The notes under the pieces: model-generated
What the model was told of the DNA's origin: nothing
What the model saw: the letters and a program-made list of their open reading frames with translations, nothing else
Databases searched by the model: none
Position numbers and translations under genes: made by a program
Source: UBA11400 sp964473555
GTDB taxonomy: Bacteria > Bacteroidota > Rhodothermia > Balneolales > HLUCCA01
Assembly (NCBI GenBank): GCA_964473555.1
Contig: CAYYPL010000003.1
Coordinates: 186,001 to 250,000, forward strand
Reading direction: 5' to 3'
DNA length: 64,000 nt
Shown: one piece after another, positions 1 through 9,894 of the stretch
Numbering within the stretch: position 1 is the first letter of the stretch
Layout: each line of letters opens with the position of its first letter

Positions 1-2
1 AT

Positions 3-1583
3 GAAGCAACCTGGATCAATACCCTGCTGAACACCAGAGATATGTACAACCGGTATCAGGATGAAGTTGAATTGACCTTCAGCTCGAAGCCAGTCAGTTA
101 CACATTTACCGCATCACAAACCGATATTGAACAAGGGTTAGAGATTTCACTGAATTGGTCGGTTCGGGATGCTGCAGTGGTGAAGCTCAACGGAGAAGTA
201 GTGGGACCAATGACCGGTGTTGTGGTGCGTCCGGAACAGACCACAACCTATACGCTGGAGATGCTAAGTCATGATGGAACAACGGTGAGTAAGGATATCA
301 TTGTTACAGTGACACGCAGTGATGAGGTGAATCGTGCCGAGGATGCTACGGTAAACCGAGATGCGGATGGACTTTGGGTTTACTATGATCTGCATGCATC
401 CTACGCGTTAAAATCAATGGTTATTGAGGCGGAGACAGCTAATGGATATGTGATTGAGCGCTCATTTGATGCGCTGAACTGGACCAAAGTCGAGACTGTT
501 TACGTGGCCGATGGCCGTGAGGTGCAGCTGAAGTGGAGTGAGGGCGTAGATGCTCGATTTGTGCGGGTACGGGCGACATCGGAGATACAGGTGAATCGAT
601 TCGAAGCGTATGGATTACTTTCGGAAGTGCAACCTCCGAAACTTAAAATCACGTTTCCCGCAAACGGTGCCGAAATAGAAGCGGGAACGAGAATTACCGT
701 GACGGCCGATATCACAGACGGTACCGGAACTTTTACCGGAGCCTATTTCCACGTAAACGGGGTACAGACCTTTTTTAGACGATTTCGTCCGTTTGTGTAC
801 AGTCTAGAGCTTAAAGAACCCGGGGAATATGCGATTCAGGTTGAAGTGCGCGAGTCCAATTTCGGAAGTATGTTTTCGGTACCGGTGGTCGTGACCGTTC
901 CTGAAATTCTCGAACGGACCCGCTATGAAGCTGAGTTTGCAACCCTGACGGGAACGGTATCGGTCAAGGATGCAGCTGCGGCAAGTGGCGCTAAGTATGT
1001 GCAGATGGATGGAGATGGTGCCGTAACCTGGGACAATATCCGGGTCGATACTGACGGCGAATACACATTGAAATTCGGCTATCAGTTGCCATTCGATTAT
1101 AAAGAACAGTTCCTGGCTGTAAATGGAACCGTAGTGGACACGATCGCTTTTGTCACTCCGATTAATGTGTGGCGTGAGGTCCAGACCAAAGTGCAGCTTC
1201 GTGAAGGTGTAAACTCCGTTTCGCTTCGACACTATTGGGGATATATGTGGTTTGATTACGTTGAGGTTCTGGGCACTGGTGAACCCGTTTCCGTCGATGA
1301 ATCGGAAGACCTGCCCGTTGCTCATCAGTTAGGACAAAATTATCCGAATCCATTTAATCCGACCACAATCATCCCGGTAGAACTTAACTCCTCTGGACGA
1401 CTTCAACTAGATGTATATGATCTTTCAGGCCGGCTGGTCCGATCCATCAACGAAGGTTTACTTGCTCAGGGCAGGTATCAGATACGTTTTGATGCAAACG
1501 GACTCTCCAGTGGTCTGTACATGTACCGCATGTTGCTCGATGGGGTTCAGATTCAGGTCAGAAGTATGACTCTGATCAAATAA
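3..1583 (+). CDS. Secreted multidomain carbohydrate-binding protein with T9SS sorting domain (5' end outside window)
   Basis: The reading frame is open from base 3, upstream of the first ATG at 42, so this is the C-terminal part of a larger protein. Numbered from the ATG at 42, it has Ig-like segments (about residues 15-90 and 200-285), an F5/8 type C-like beta-sandwich between them (about 95-190), a CBM6/CBM35-like module beginning with the typical RYEAEFA motif (about 293-415), and a type A T9SS sorting domain over the last 85 residues (LGQNYPNPFNPTT, ending in RSMTLIK). The protein should be exported by the type IX system and anchored at or released from the surface. It adjoins the mannan locus, so the missing N-terminus may be a glycoside hydrolase; that is inference, since no catalytic domain is visible. 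The phosphoesterase gene follows after 27 bp on the same strand. Confidence 0.8.
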   Translation, partial: EATWINTLLNTRDMYNRYQDEVELTFSSKPVSYTFTASQTDIEQGLEISLNWSVRDAAVVKLNGEVVGPMTGVVVRPEQTTTYTLEMLSHDGTTVSKDIIVTVTRSDEVNRAEDATVNRDADGLWVYYDLHASYALKSMVIEAETANGYVIERSFDALNWTKVETVYVADGREVQLKWSEGVDARFVRVRATSEIQVNRFEAYGLLSEVQPPKLKITFPANGAEIEAGTRITVTADITDGTGTFTGAYFHVNGVQTFFRRFRPFVYSLELKEPGEYAIQVEVRESNFGSMFSVPVVVTVPEILERTRYEAEFATLTGTVSVKDAAAASGAKYVQMDGDGAVTWDNIRVDTDGEYTLKFGYQLPFDYKEQFLAVNGTVVDTIAFVTPINVWREVQTKVQLREGVNSVSLRHYWGYMWFDYVEVLGTGEPVSVDESEDLPVAHQLGQNYPNPFNPTTIIPVELNSSGRLQLDVYDLSGRLVRSINEGLLAQGRYQIRFDANGLSSGLYMYRMLLDGVQIQVRSMTLIK

Positions 1584-1610
1584 TACTGTCCTATCACAAC
1601 TTATCGGTGT

Positions 1611-3515
1611 ATGAAAATCAGGAAACTACTGGTCTTTATCTGGATTTTTCAGGGTGGTTTGGGTCAGGTGTATGCTCAAACAACATCTAATGGTTCAAAA
1701 CATCAGTCAGGTCAGATTGAGGTTATGAACGGGACACAAATCCCCTCATCAAACCAACAGATCCATAATGATACGTCCATCATTCGGTTTGCCATTATGG
1801 GTGACCGAACAGGTGGGATGTTACCAGGCGTTTTCGAACGCGGAGTGGAGAAAGTGAACCTGATGCAACCCGAATTTGTGCTTTCGGTGGGTGATTTGAT
1901 CGATGGATATACGACCGATCCCGATGTCTGGAATGCTCAATGGGATGAATTTGATGCGATCGTAGAAGGTTTGGACGCACGTTTCTATTATGTACCCGGG
2001 AATCACGATATCAGTAATGAACTCTTGCTGGAAGAGTGGAAAGCACGTCGTGGTGCACCCTATTACCATTTTGTGTATAAAAATGTACTTTTCCTGATTC
2101 TGCATACCGAAGATGGTCCGGGGGTGACGGCTGGCATTAGTGATCAACAGGTTGCTTATGTTCAACGTGTATTGGACGATAACACAGATGCTCGCTGGAC
2201 GTTCGTGTTTAAACATCGGCCATTATGGCATTATGATGACCAGCTTGGATATGAGTCCATTGAACAGGCATTATCGGGCAGAAACTATACTTTGTTCTCT
2301 GGACATCATCATCACTATTACCACACCCGTCAACAGTCAATGAAGCACTATATATTGGGTACTACGGGAGGCGGAAGTTATCTTCGCGGTTGGGAATTCG
2401 GTGAATTTGAGCACATCACCTGGGTTACGTTACCAGTTGAAGGGGAGCCTGTAGTGGTCCATCTTGAACTCGATGGAATCCATGATGAATCGATCGTGAC
2501 CGAGAAAAATTACAGTCTCGTTCAGGCACTTCGATTGGGACAATGGGCGGATATTCCAGCAGTCTTCTCTACAGATAGAAATCCAGCCATAGTTGAAGTT
2601 CCAGTGACAATAACCAATTCGGAAGCGAGTCCACTCTATGTTACTTCTTACTTTGAGTCCTTTGAAAACATCCGTTTTGCTCCTGAGGCACTAAGTGTAG
2701 TCATTCCACCGCAACGAGATACTACTGTTATAGTTCGCCTTGAACCTGTTGATCGATTGGACCTTCACACATTGAATGAATCTGGAATTAACCTGTCTTT
2801 CAAGGCAACCTATGAAACCGATAATGGAAGTTTAACCCTACCCACATCGAAACGACTTACGTTTGATTGGAATCACACCTTATCACGTTCAACTCAACTT
2901 CATCGGGTTGATGGTGACTTGCAGGAATGGGCGGACAGCCTGTTTACAACCATCAAAAATCCAGTTTTTGCCCATGAGGACTGGGACTGGAAAGGTCCGG
3001 AAGACGGTTGGTTCCGGTTCGCCGTGGCTGAGTCGTCGGATTCACTGCTTGTTGCCATCGAAGCTCATGATGACCGATTATTGGGTATAAAATCGGATTC
3101 TCTGGTAGCCCATCAGGATCAATTTTTTATTCATCTTGATGAATCAGGAAACAGCAGAAATCCGGTTATTCCAGATAGATTATATGGGTCAGATTGGGTA
3201 GATGCGTCCTATTTTTTACAGCTTCGAGTGGCGCCTGGTCTAAATCCAGGCGAAGCCGTGGTACAATCCAATAACACGGATCTTCAAATTAGTGCCGGAG
3301 CAACCGTAGACGAGGTAGATGGAGTTATTCGTGTTGAAGTTGCCATTCCCTTGGCATATTTATCGCAAGGGAACAGCACTTCGTCTTCTTTCCGTTTCAA
3401 TGTAGGCTGGATGGATCACGACCGACCCGAGAACACCAAACCATCCATTTTGTGGTGGAGGCCAGTGTGGGGTAAATCAGTTGATTTTGAGGGCTCTGGA
3501 ACGTTTAGGAAATAG
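1611..3515 (+). CDS. Secreted calcineurin-like metallophosphoesterase with C-terminal CBM9/DOMON-like domain
   Basis: A signal peptide-like start (KLLVFIWIFQGGLGQVYAQ) precedes a calcineurin-type phosphoesterase domain (about residues 55-290). Metal-binding motifs are in order: MGDRTGG, SVGDLID, PGNHD, FKHRP and SGHHHHYYH. The middle (about 320-430) looks like an Ig-like or NPCBM-type linker. The C-terminus (about 435-634) starts with RVDGDLQEW, typical of the CBM9-like sugar-binding fold. Substrate is unknown; it may be a phosphomonoesterase or diesterase acting on a surface or polysaccharide-linked phosphate. It follows the T9SS carbohydrate-binding gene closely and converges with the cupin gene, whose stop is only 11 bp away. 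It carries no T9SS tail. The fold is clear, the role is open. Confidence 0.8.
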   Translation: MKIRKLLVFIWIFQGGLGQVYAQTTSNGSKHQSGQIEVMNGTQIPSSNQQIHNDTSIIRFAIMGDRTGGMLPGVFERGVEKVNLMQPEFVLSVGDLIDGYTTDPDVWNAQWDEFDAIVEGLDARFYYVPGNHDISNELLLEEWKARRGAPYYHFVYKNVLFLILHTEDGPGVTAGISDQQVAYVQRVLDDNTDARWTFVFKHRPLWHYDDQLGYESIEQALSGRNYTLFSGHHHHYYHTRQQSMKHYILGTTGGGSYLRGWEFGEFEHITWVTLPVEGEPVVVHLELDGIHDESIVTEKNYSLVQALRLGQWADIPAVFSTDRNPAIVEVPVTITNSEASPLYVTSYFESFENIRFAPEALSVVIPPQRDTTVIVRLEPVDRLDLHTLNESGINLSFKATYETDNGSLTLPTSKRLTFDWNHTLSRSTQLHRVDGDLQEWADSLFTTIKNPVFAHEDWDWKGPEDGWFRFAVAESSDSLLVAIEAHDDRLLGIKSDSLVAHQDQFFIHLDESGNSRNPVIPDRLYGSDWVDASYFLQLRVAPGLNPGEAVVQSNNTDLQISAGATVDEVDGVIRVEVAIPLAYLSQGNSTSSSFRFNVGWMDHDRPENTKPSILWWRPVWGKSVDFEGSGTFRK

Positions 3516-3526
3516 CTCAACAGCGA

Positions 3527-4045
3527 CTACCTGCCGAAATCATCCTGAACGCGAACGATATCATCTTCATCGGACGGGTTGGTGGGGTCTGTGTGTTGCC
3601 AGATTTCGGCGATAACTCCCCAACCATCAGTACCAACCAATCGATGACGTTCACCCTGGCGCAGATGTACAACCTGACCGATTTCGAGATCACGTTGGGG
3701 AGTCAATTCATCGGTGTCGCTGGACACAATGGCAGCTTTCCCATCCACAAGTTTCCAGATTTCTGCACGACGATGGTGGTATTGCCAGGATAGTCGTTGT
3801 CCCGGAGCAACCAGTAAGATTTTGGGACTTAACTTCGAGAATCCGCTAAAATCAGCCATACTCAGATGCGGAAAGTAGGTCTGAATGAACAGTTCTGCCT
3901 GTGATTCATCGATATAGAAAAACCCACCCCAGGGTCGTTGATCATCGAAACCGGATACGCGGAATCCGGATGCATCAATATATTTTCTGATACTGTTAAA
4001 TACGAGGTGTTTTGGTTGTTCTTTGTCTAGTTGAAAGGCCTGCAT
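3527..4045 (-). CDS. Cupin, mannose-6-phosphate isomerase-like (type II PMI-related)
   Basis: Single-domain cupin of 172 residues. The core reads APGQRLSWQYHHRRAEIW, with clustered histidines and a glutamate as in the metal-binding cupin motif 1, followed by a second motif GERHRLVG and a tail SDEDDIVRVQDDFGR that resembles the cupin part of type II phosphomannose isomerases. Cytosolic, no signal peptide. It is the last gene of the mannan operon, where conversion of mannose 6-phosphate to fructose 6-phosphate is needed after GH130 phosphorolysis and mannose phosphorylation, so isomerase activity is a reasonable inference. Homologues are sometimes labelled phosphoheptose isomerase; the sequence alone does not decide the substrate. 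Confidence 0.7.
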   Translation of the reverse strand: MQAFQLDKEQPKHLVFNSIRKYIDASGFRVSGFDDQRPWGGFFYIDESQAELFIQTYFPHLSMADFSGFSKLSPKILLVAPGQRLSWQYHHRRAEIWKLVDGKAAIVSSDTDELTPQRDLEIGQVVHLRQGERHRLVGTDGWGVIAEIWQHTDPTNPSDEDDIVRVQDDFGR

Positions 4046-4082
4046 GCTAACTGGTTATATTAAAGTTAAGCTGTGAATATAC

Positions 4083-5618
4083 CTATTTTTTACTATTTGA
4101 TTCAGTGGTTTCTGTCAGTGTCGTTTGCTGCAAGTTCATTTTTATCGCATTGGAATGAGCTGCATTGAATACACTACTACTAATGTCCAGATCGGTCACA
4201 AATTCGGTCCATAATCCATGATTAAAGTGGCTACTCATCGATTCATCCCAGGACACCTTCACCCGATTTAACTCTACATTGGATGCATGTCTGATATAGA
4301 TTCCGGGGATGTCGTGTTTAAAGAGGTTTTTTGACAATTCGGTGGCAGGTCTGAGATCGAAATTTCCTCCATACTCCTCTTGCAACGGACCGTTTTTCAA
4401 ATGAATCCTGACCCGATCAAAGCGCAGATCGTCAATAGCGCCCGGTTGGTCACCATAGATCAATATTCCATTTTCAGAGGTAATTTCGATATTGGAAAAG
4501 CTGACGTTTTTTAGAGTTCCAAGCTGATTTTCAACCGGAGCGCCTTCAATTACCGAGATGTGGATCGGTTCACCATTGCCCCACCAGTCGCCGGTATGCA
4601 GGCGAGTCTGAATGGTCATATTTGAAAAGTGTATGTTTTCAATTGATCCGTCCTGGTGGACAAATATCCCGATTCCCCGGTTTGAATCGTAGATGGTAAT
4701 GTTGTCGAATCGGTAATTGCGCAGACTATTCTGATCGATTCCACCAACTCGTATTCCCGATGAACGCGTTTGAAGCAGGCAATTGGACACGGTTACATTT
4801 TCAGATAGTCGGCGCACGTCGTTGTATCCCGGTAGTTCATGATGCACACTGTATCCGGAAAATGCAAGGGCATCGTCGCCCGCTACAATATCACATCCAG
4901 TGATTGAGATGTTACTGGAAGAGGTAAAATTGAGTCCATCGGCATTCGGCATTAATAGACTATTACGCACGCGGATATCGGATATCATCACCCCGTCGCT
5001 GTCGGCCACGTGAAACGCCCAGAAAGGAGAATCTTTAAGTGTGATTCCGTGAATATTGATGTGATCGACATCCGAAAACAACACCATCTGATACGGACGC
5101 TGGTGTTCAAACGGAACAACCGGGCCATCCTGTACGCCTTTCAGAGTGTCTAAATAGGCCACACCCTGACGGGTAAACTGCTTGAGTTCAACGGGTAGAT
5201 CTTTTTTTCGATGATGGTAGACAAAAGACCTGCCGTTTCCATCAATGGTCCCATTTCCGGTAATACTCACGTTTTCGGCGTGTTGTGTGAAAATCATTCC
5301 AAGCTGAGTACCATTTTTGTACCGGGAATAATCCGCCAGGTTTGGAGAGCCTAACAGTGTAGCTCCAGCATCCAAAAACAAATGGATGTGTGATCGTAGC
5401 TCAATGGTGCCAATCATAAAATCTCCTGCCGGAACGATCACCGTACCCCCACCTTTTTTTGCCTGGAAGTCAATGGCGGACTGAATCATTTCTGTATTTA
5501 GGGTTTTACCGTCGCCAATGGCCCCAAAATCTACAACCGATATGGGTTGCGCGTACAATGTAGTCATTTTTCCCAGTATCAGGATGATACCAAGGATTGT
5601 TTTGAAACTGATTTTCAT
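4083..5618 (-). CDS. GH28-like right-handed beta-helix glycoside hydrolase
   Basis: 511 residues with an N-terminal signal peptide (TILGIILILGKMTTLYAQ). The beginning VVDFGAIGDGKTLNTEMIQ is the classic start of pectate-lyase-superfamily and GH28 helices. Catalytic-region motifs correspond to GH28: NADGLNF (family NTDG), GDDALAF (two Asp) and a GIRVGG segment where polygalacturonases have their GHG/RIK elements; the basic RIK motif is not clearly kept. Likely periplasmic or surface glycosidase. It lies 30 bp downstream of the acetylesterase in the mannan operon, so it may trim a side chain on heteromannan or act on co-occurring pectin. The family call is good; the substrate is inferred and uncertain. 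Confidence 0.72.
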   Translation of the reverse strand: MKISFKTILGIILILGKMTTLYAQPISVVDFGAIGDGKTLNTEMIQSAIDFQAKKGGGTVIVPAGDFMIGTIELRSHIHLFLDAGATLLGSPNLADYSRYKNGTQLGMIFTQHAENVSITGNGTIDGNGRSFVYHHRKKDLPVELKQFTRQGVAYLDTLKGVQDGPVVPFEHQRPYQMVLFSDVDHINIHGITLKDSPFWAFHVADSDGVMISDIRVRNSLLMPNADGLNFTSSSNISITGCDIVAGDDALAFSGYSVHHELPGYNDVRRLSENVTVSNCLLQTRSSGIRVGGIDQNSLRNYRFDNITIYDSNRGIGIFVHQDGSIENIHFSNMTIQTRLHTGDWWGNGEPIHISVIEGAPVENQLGTLKNVSFSNIEITSENGILIYGDQPGAIDDLRFDRVRIHLKNGPLQEEYGGNFDLRPATELSKNLFKHDIPGIYIRHASNVELNRVKVSWDESMSSHFNHGLWTEFVTDLDISSSVFNAAHSNAIKMNLQQTTLTETTESNSKK

Positions 5619-5648
5619 GTTGTGTCTTTTTATTTAGTGAACCATGAG

Positions 5649-7073
5649 TTAATCCCAACGATCGGTTCGAAATGATGAAGCGGGTAGCCCGGCTGTGTTG
5701 AATAGTGATGCCGAGGAGATATTGTCCCAAGCGTAACGTACCGCTACAGGATTACTCACGGCGGGATGCGAAACCCTGATCCGATTTGGTTCCAGAATTA
5801 CTTGAGCTGGATAAAAAATCTGATCATTACCAGCAATCATTAAACTCTGCACCCCATCAGGTCCGCCTACAAGTCCATCGTCGAGATACTCAAAACTGAT
5901 AATGAGTTCATTTCCAACGAGCTCTGTCGACTTGTAAACCGGCCCGCAATAGACAAGTTCCTTGTTATACGTGTGACCCGCAGCCCAGAGAGCCAGCCGT
6001 CTGCCCACTTCCTGTTTGTTGGCAGGATGGATGTTGTTTGCATCACCAATGTCAAGTGTGACAACCATACCCGTATTGGGTTCTGCCATAGACTCTAATT
6101 GTGCTTCCCGAAGTTTTTGAGACGCTATCTCTTGCCCATAATCGTATGGGGCAATCTGTACAAAGTAAAAAGGGACCTGACCCTGACCCCATCTTTCTCG
6201 CCAGGTACCTATCATGGTCGTAAACTTCTCTTTGTACGCTGCTGGATTCCCTGAGTCTGACTCTCCCTGATACCAGATAAATCCTTTGATGGTAAAGGGA
6301 ATCAAGGGATGAATCATTGCATTGAACAAAACCGTCGGGGTGTATTGTGTTAACGTATCGGCTTTGGATATCTGTTCTCTAACCTGTTCATATCCACCAA
6401 TTCGCTCGAGTTCTTCAACCGGAATCCAGGAGTCTACCGCCGTTCCACCCCAGCTCGAGTGAATGACTCCAATGGGAACTCCTAACTTCGAGTGCAGGTG
6501 CTTTGCAAAAAAGTAGGCAGTAGCGCTCATCGAAGACACATTTTCCGTGGTAGCAGGTAACCACTGTCCATTTAACTGTTGAATGGGTTCTCCGGACAAA
6601 GCACGTTCTACCATAATCATTCGGATATCGGGATTCGTGGCAGCAGCGATTTCAATTTCAGAATCCAGGATTGGATTATCCGGCCACCCGGATAAGGGCA
6701 TTTCCATGTTTGACTGACCCGATGCCACCCAAACTTCTCCAATGGCGACATCATTTATAAGAAGGGTATCGGAACCCGCTATGACCTCTAAGCGGTGTCC
6801 GATATTTGCTGAAGGAGTTACTAGATGAGTTATCCAGGTTCCATCTGGTTTCGCACGGGTAGCAGACTGTGCTCCCCAACTGGTTGAAATAACCACTTGT
6901 TCTCCGGGCTGAGCCCATCCCCAAATCGCAACTTCTGTCTGCTGCTGTAGAACCATTGAATCCCCAAATAACCCCGCAAGTCTAAATGCCACATTTTGCA
7001 CTTGATGGCCACGGTCACATGACATTGCGGACATTACAATGATAACTAAGTATAAGGATGAACTTAACTTCAT
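5649..7073 (-). CDS. SGNH-type acetylesterase (sialate O-acetylesterase family)
   Basis: 474 residues. A short hydrophobic N-terminus ends in MSAMSCDRG, a lipobox-like sequence, so it is probably a lipoprotein. FGDSMVLQQ, followed by a beta-sandwich insertion (about 45-115), is typical of the family. Then come the catalytic block VASGQSNMEM with the nucleophile serine, SSWGGTAV with the oxyanion-hole Gly, GFIWYQGESD, and a late IHPANKQEVG block carrying the catalytic Asp/His region. Proteins of this type deacetylate sialic acids or plant polysaccharides. Its position in a mannan operon, 8 bp downstream of the sugar symporter, suggests removal of acetyl groups from acetylated glucomannan; that is inference. 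Confidence 0.82.
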   Translation of the reverse strand: MKLSSSLYLVIIVMSAMSCDRGHQVQNVAFRLAGLFGDSMVLQQQTEVAIWGWAQPGEQVVISTSWGAQSATRAKPDGTWITHLVTPSANIGHRLEVIAGSDTLLINDVAIGEVWVASGQSNMEMPLSGWPDNPILDSEIEIAAATNPDIRMIMVERALSGEPIQQLNGQWLPATTENVSSMSATAYFFAKHLHSKLGVPIGVIHSSWGGTAVDSWIPVEELERIGGYEQVREQISKADTLTQYTPTVLFNAMIHPLIPFTIKGFIWYQGESDSGNPAAYKEKFTTMIGTWRERWGQGQVPFYFVQIAPYDYGQEIASQKLREAQLESMAEPNTGMVVTLDIGDANNIHPANKQEVGRRLALWAAGHTYNKELVYCGPVYKSTELVGNELIISFEYLDDGLVGGPDGVQSLMIAGNDQIFYPAQVILEPNRIRVSHPAVSNPVAVRYAWDNISSASLFNTAGLPASSFRTDRWD

Positions 7074-7081
7074 CGAATTAG

Positions 7082-8488
7082 TTATGCAATTTCATTGACC
7101 GACCGGTTTTTTTCAAGCTCGCCACCGATACGTTTCATCGTCTTTTCATCCAGATTATAGAAAACAATGAATCCAACGGCCATGAGTGCACCTATTCCGG
7201 CCAGTACACTGATCATGAGACGAATTCCAAGTAACGCCGTATCGGTCTGGGGGACATTCGCTACATAGCCAAAGGCCGACAAGAACCATCCACTGATGGC
7301 GCCGCCGATGGTCCAACCGAACTTCTGCGACATCGAAGAAGATGAAAAAATGAGTCCAGTTGCCCTACGACCCGTCTTCCACTCCGAGTAATCGGCGATA
7401 TCGGCATACATAGACCAAATAAGAGGCAGTACGATCCCTGCTGTGATTCCAATTGCAACATTTAAAAGAAATATCAGCTCAATGTCAGTTGGACGCAGAA
7501 AGTAAAGCATAAAACTCAGCACTGCAGAACCCAGCATCGCGTAAAGAAACGTTGATTTTTTACCTATTCGTTCAGAAACGGGTTTGGCGAGGAGTACTCC
7601 GATAATATTAGAGGCAAGCCAAATAGACATATAGGCAGAAACCAGTACGGAATAACTCAACTGACCGATGAACATGACTTCCTGATCCATAATGTAATAA
7701 GTGAAGTAGAATAGCATAGCTCCTTCACGAAGCGAGTTGAAAATGAGAACTGAAATCGCGGCGCCCAACATGATGAACCAGGGTTTGTTTTTCATCATGT
7801 CTTTTAGATCCGAGCGCAGATTACTTTTTTCTACAGCTGGTTCCAGGCGTTCACGGGTTCCTGCGAATGTCAGGACGAACAAAATAGCAGCCAGAATGGC
7901 GTAGATTCCAACAGTAACCTGATAGCCGGTTGAGGGGCCAAGGGTTTCTCCGAAATAATCTATGAGATAGGTAGCGGTGGCAGTGACAAATAGTCCACCC
8001 GAAAAAGCTCCCAGAAATCGGTAGGAAGCCAGGGAGGTACGTTCGGTGGTATCTGAGGTCATTACTCCCATAAGAGCAGCATAGGGGACATTCACAGCCG
8101 TGTATACCATCATCATCATCGTATAGGTGACATAGGCGTAGACCAGTTTACCAGTCGCGCCAAGGTCGGGTGTCGTAAACGTAAGGATTCCTATGAGGGC
8201 AAAAGGCACTGCAACGAAGAGTAAATAGGGACGAAATTTACCCCAACGTGTGGTGGTTCGATCTCCTATGAGACCCATAATCGGATCATTTGCTGCATCC
8301 CACAAACGGGTTAGCAGGAACATGGTACCCACCGCTGCAGCCGAGATTCCAAACACATCGGTGTAGAAGAACAGCAAGAACATGGAAAACAGCTTCCAGA
8401 ACATAGAGGAAGCAAAGTCTCCGAGTCCGTAGGAGACTTTCTCTGTAAATTTGAGCTTCATTGGGTTGATCGAATTCATATCATGCAC
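7082..8488 (-). CDS. GPH-family cation:sugar symporter (MFS)
   Basis: 468 residues with about 12 hydrophobic segments. The start KLKFTEKVSYGLGDFASSMFW and the loop RLWDAANDPIMGLIGDRT are hallmark GPH (glycoside-pentoside-hexuronide, MelB/XylP-like) sequences; the WDAxNDP motif covers the cation-coupling region. A central TRRATG and YADIADYSEWKTGRR block is also typical. It should import di- or oligosaccharides across the inner membrane with Na+ or H+. Lying between the GH5 mannanase and the acetylesterase in the same operon, the likely cargo is mannobiose or short manno-oligosaccharides, feeding the cytosolic epimerase and phosphorylase. The symporter call is strong and the substrate is inferred. 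Confidence 0.88.
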   Translation of the reverse strand: MHDMNSINPMKLKFTEKVSYGLGDFASSMFWKLFSMFLLFFYTDVFGISAAAVGTMFLLTRLWDAANDPIMGLIGDRTTTRWGKFRPYLLFVAVPFALIGILTFTTPDLGATGKLVYAYVTYTMMMMVYTAVNVPYAALMGVMTSDTTERTSLASYRFLGAFSGGLFVTATATYLIDYFGETLGPSTGYQVTVGIYAILAAILFVLTFAGTRERLEPAVEKSNLRSDLKDMMKNKPWFIMLGAAISVLIFNSLREGAMLFYFTYYIMDQEVMFIGQLSYSVLVSAYMSIWLASNIIGVLLAKPVSERIGKKSTFLYAMLGSAVLSFMLYFLRPTDIELIFLLNVAIGITAGIVLPLIWSMYADIADYSEWKTGRRATGLIFSSSSMSQKFGWTIGGAISGWFLSAFGYVANVPQTDTALLGIRLMISVLAGIGALMAVGFIVFYNLDEKTMKRIGGELEKNRSVNEIA

Positions 8489-8523
8489 CTAATTGACGAT
8501 TATTTATGTTGATTGCGGGTGTT

Positions 8524-9885
8524 TTAAGGGTTCCCCTCGATAGTATTTGCATGCTGGCGAATGACATCCAAAGTCGTGAGGTCATCGGCAAATATCGAGT
8601 TCAATCCCTGAGGTTCTTGTGGTGGATCACCCACAAATGGATCACCTGGGCGCCAGCGGGCATCTTCGTGTTGAGGAATTCCATATCCACCCCAGCTCCA
8701 GAAATTGGTTCCAGACAAAGGCGAGTTTAAAGCAATATTGTTTTCAACAATCAGGAATACAAATCTCAGATAGTTATCTCGGTACGTTATCGCAGTTCCT
8801 GGTTCAAATCGTTCAAAATCTCTTCCCAGTCCAAACTCAGACAGAACTGTTGGTTTATTCAGTTGTTTCGCGTAATCGATATGTTTTTGGATGTAGGCTC
8901 GGGCACTATCCTGCGTGACCTGAAAAGATACTTCCATGTTATTCGCATCAAACCATCCCCAGTTTTTGGCCCACATGTGGAACGTAAGATAGTCCACATC
9001 TGGTGAAGCATGGGCCTCTAGGTACATCGTTTCTGAGTTACGGCTACCAGCAAGTCCTTCATTCCCAGTTGAAAGTAACTGATGTGGGGCCAGTTCTTTG
9101 ATGAATCGGGCACTTTCGTGCACCCATTTAATGAACTGAGGACCATTTTGAAGCCCTTCGTCCCCGGATCCGGGTCTGGGTTCATTGGCCAGCTGCCAGG
9201 ACATAATGGTTGGATCCTGATTGTAATCCATTCCCGTGATTGTGTTTTTCCGGGTAATAACGTGGGTAATGTACTCTTTCCATGCCTGTTGGGCTGATCC
9301 GTTGAAATAAAATCGGGCGGCATGGTTCTGAAATCCGTGCCAGTCGCCAGTCTCACCCGGATCAGTTGCTGGACCCTCCCCAAACCATTCGCTATACACG
9401 CTCATTCCACCCGACCATTCCCACATATTGTTCAGAAATACTACCGCTTTCATGTCCCTTTTGGCCATCTCAGCGAGTAAAAAATCTAATCCGACAAGCA
9501 GATTCTCGTTGATTTCACCGGGAGCCGACTGAAAGGAAGGTTGCAGTGCACGTGTATGATTGGCCTGTTCAGAGGCCGCAAGAATCCGTAGGTTCGTGAT
9601 ACCCGTTTCTTTGAGTAAATCCAGTTCCTGTATCAATCTGTTTCTATCCCCTTCAGGCCCGGGAGATCCCAGGTAAGCTCCGTACCAAAAATTGGTACCC
9701 ACAAAGCGATAGGTTTCCCCATTGAGTTTAAACTGAGTTCCATCCACCTGAACAAATTCAGCACTTTTGGGAGTTTTTGAGGAAAAATCGCAACCTGAAA
9801 GGAATTGCACTGAAAGTAGTACCCCAAATACATAGACAAGCGGGAGTAGCTTTTTAGTTACAAATCGGCTTTTAGTTGATTTCAT
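8524..9885 (-). CDS. GH5 endo-beta-1,4-mannanase, lipoprotein
   Basis: 453 residues. A lipoprotein signal ends at LSVQFLSGC. The catalytic (beta/alpha)8 domain starts with FKLNGETYRFVGTNFWYG, typical of GH5 subfamily 7 mannanases. The acid/base Glu is in WQLANEPRP and the nucleophile Glu in VLSEFGLGRD; TNFWSWGG near the end is another family motif. It should cut beta-1,4-mannan or glucomannan in the periplasm or on the outer membrane. It is co-operonic with a second mannanase (GH26), so the locus carries two unrelated endo-acting folds. The next gene downstream, the symporter, starts 35 bp further on. Confidence 0.9.
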   Translation of the reverse strand: MKSTKSRFVTKKLLPLVYVFGVLLSVQFLSGCDFSSKTPKSAEFVQVDGTQFKLNGETYRFVGTNFWYGAYLGSPGPEGDRNRLIQELDLLKETGITNLRILAASEQANHTRALQPSFQSAPGEINENLLVGLDFLLAEMAKRDMKAVVFLNNMWEWSGGMSVYSEWFGEGPATDPGETGDWHGFQNHAARFYFNGSAQQAWKEYITHVITRKNTITGMDYNQDPTIMSWQLANEPRPGSGDEGLQNGPQFIKWVHESARFIKELAPHQLLSTGNEGLAGSRNSETMYLEAHASPDVDYLTFHMWAKNWGWFDANNMEVSFQVTQDSARAYIQKHIDYAKQLNKPTVLSEFGLGRDFERFEPGTAITYRDNYLRFVFLIVENNIALNSPLSGTNFWSWGGYGIPQHEDARWRPGDPFVGDPPQEPQGLNSIFADDLTTLDVIRQHANTIEGNP

Positions 9886-9894
9886 TGTTTTGAG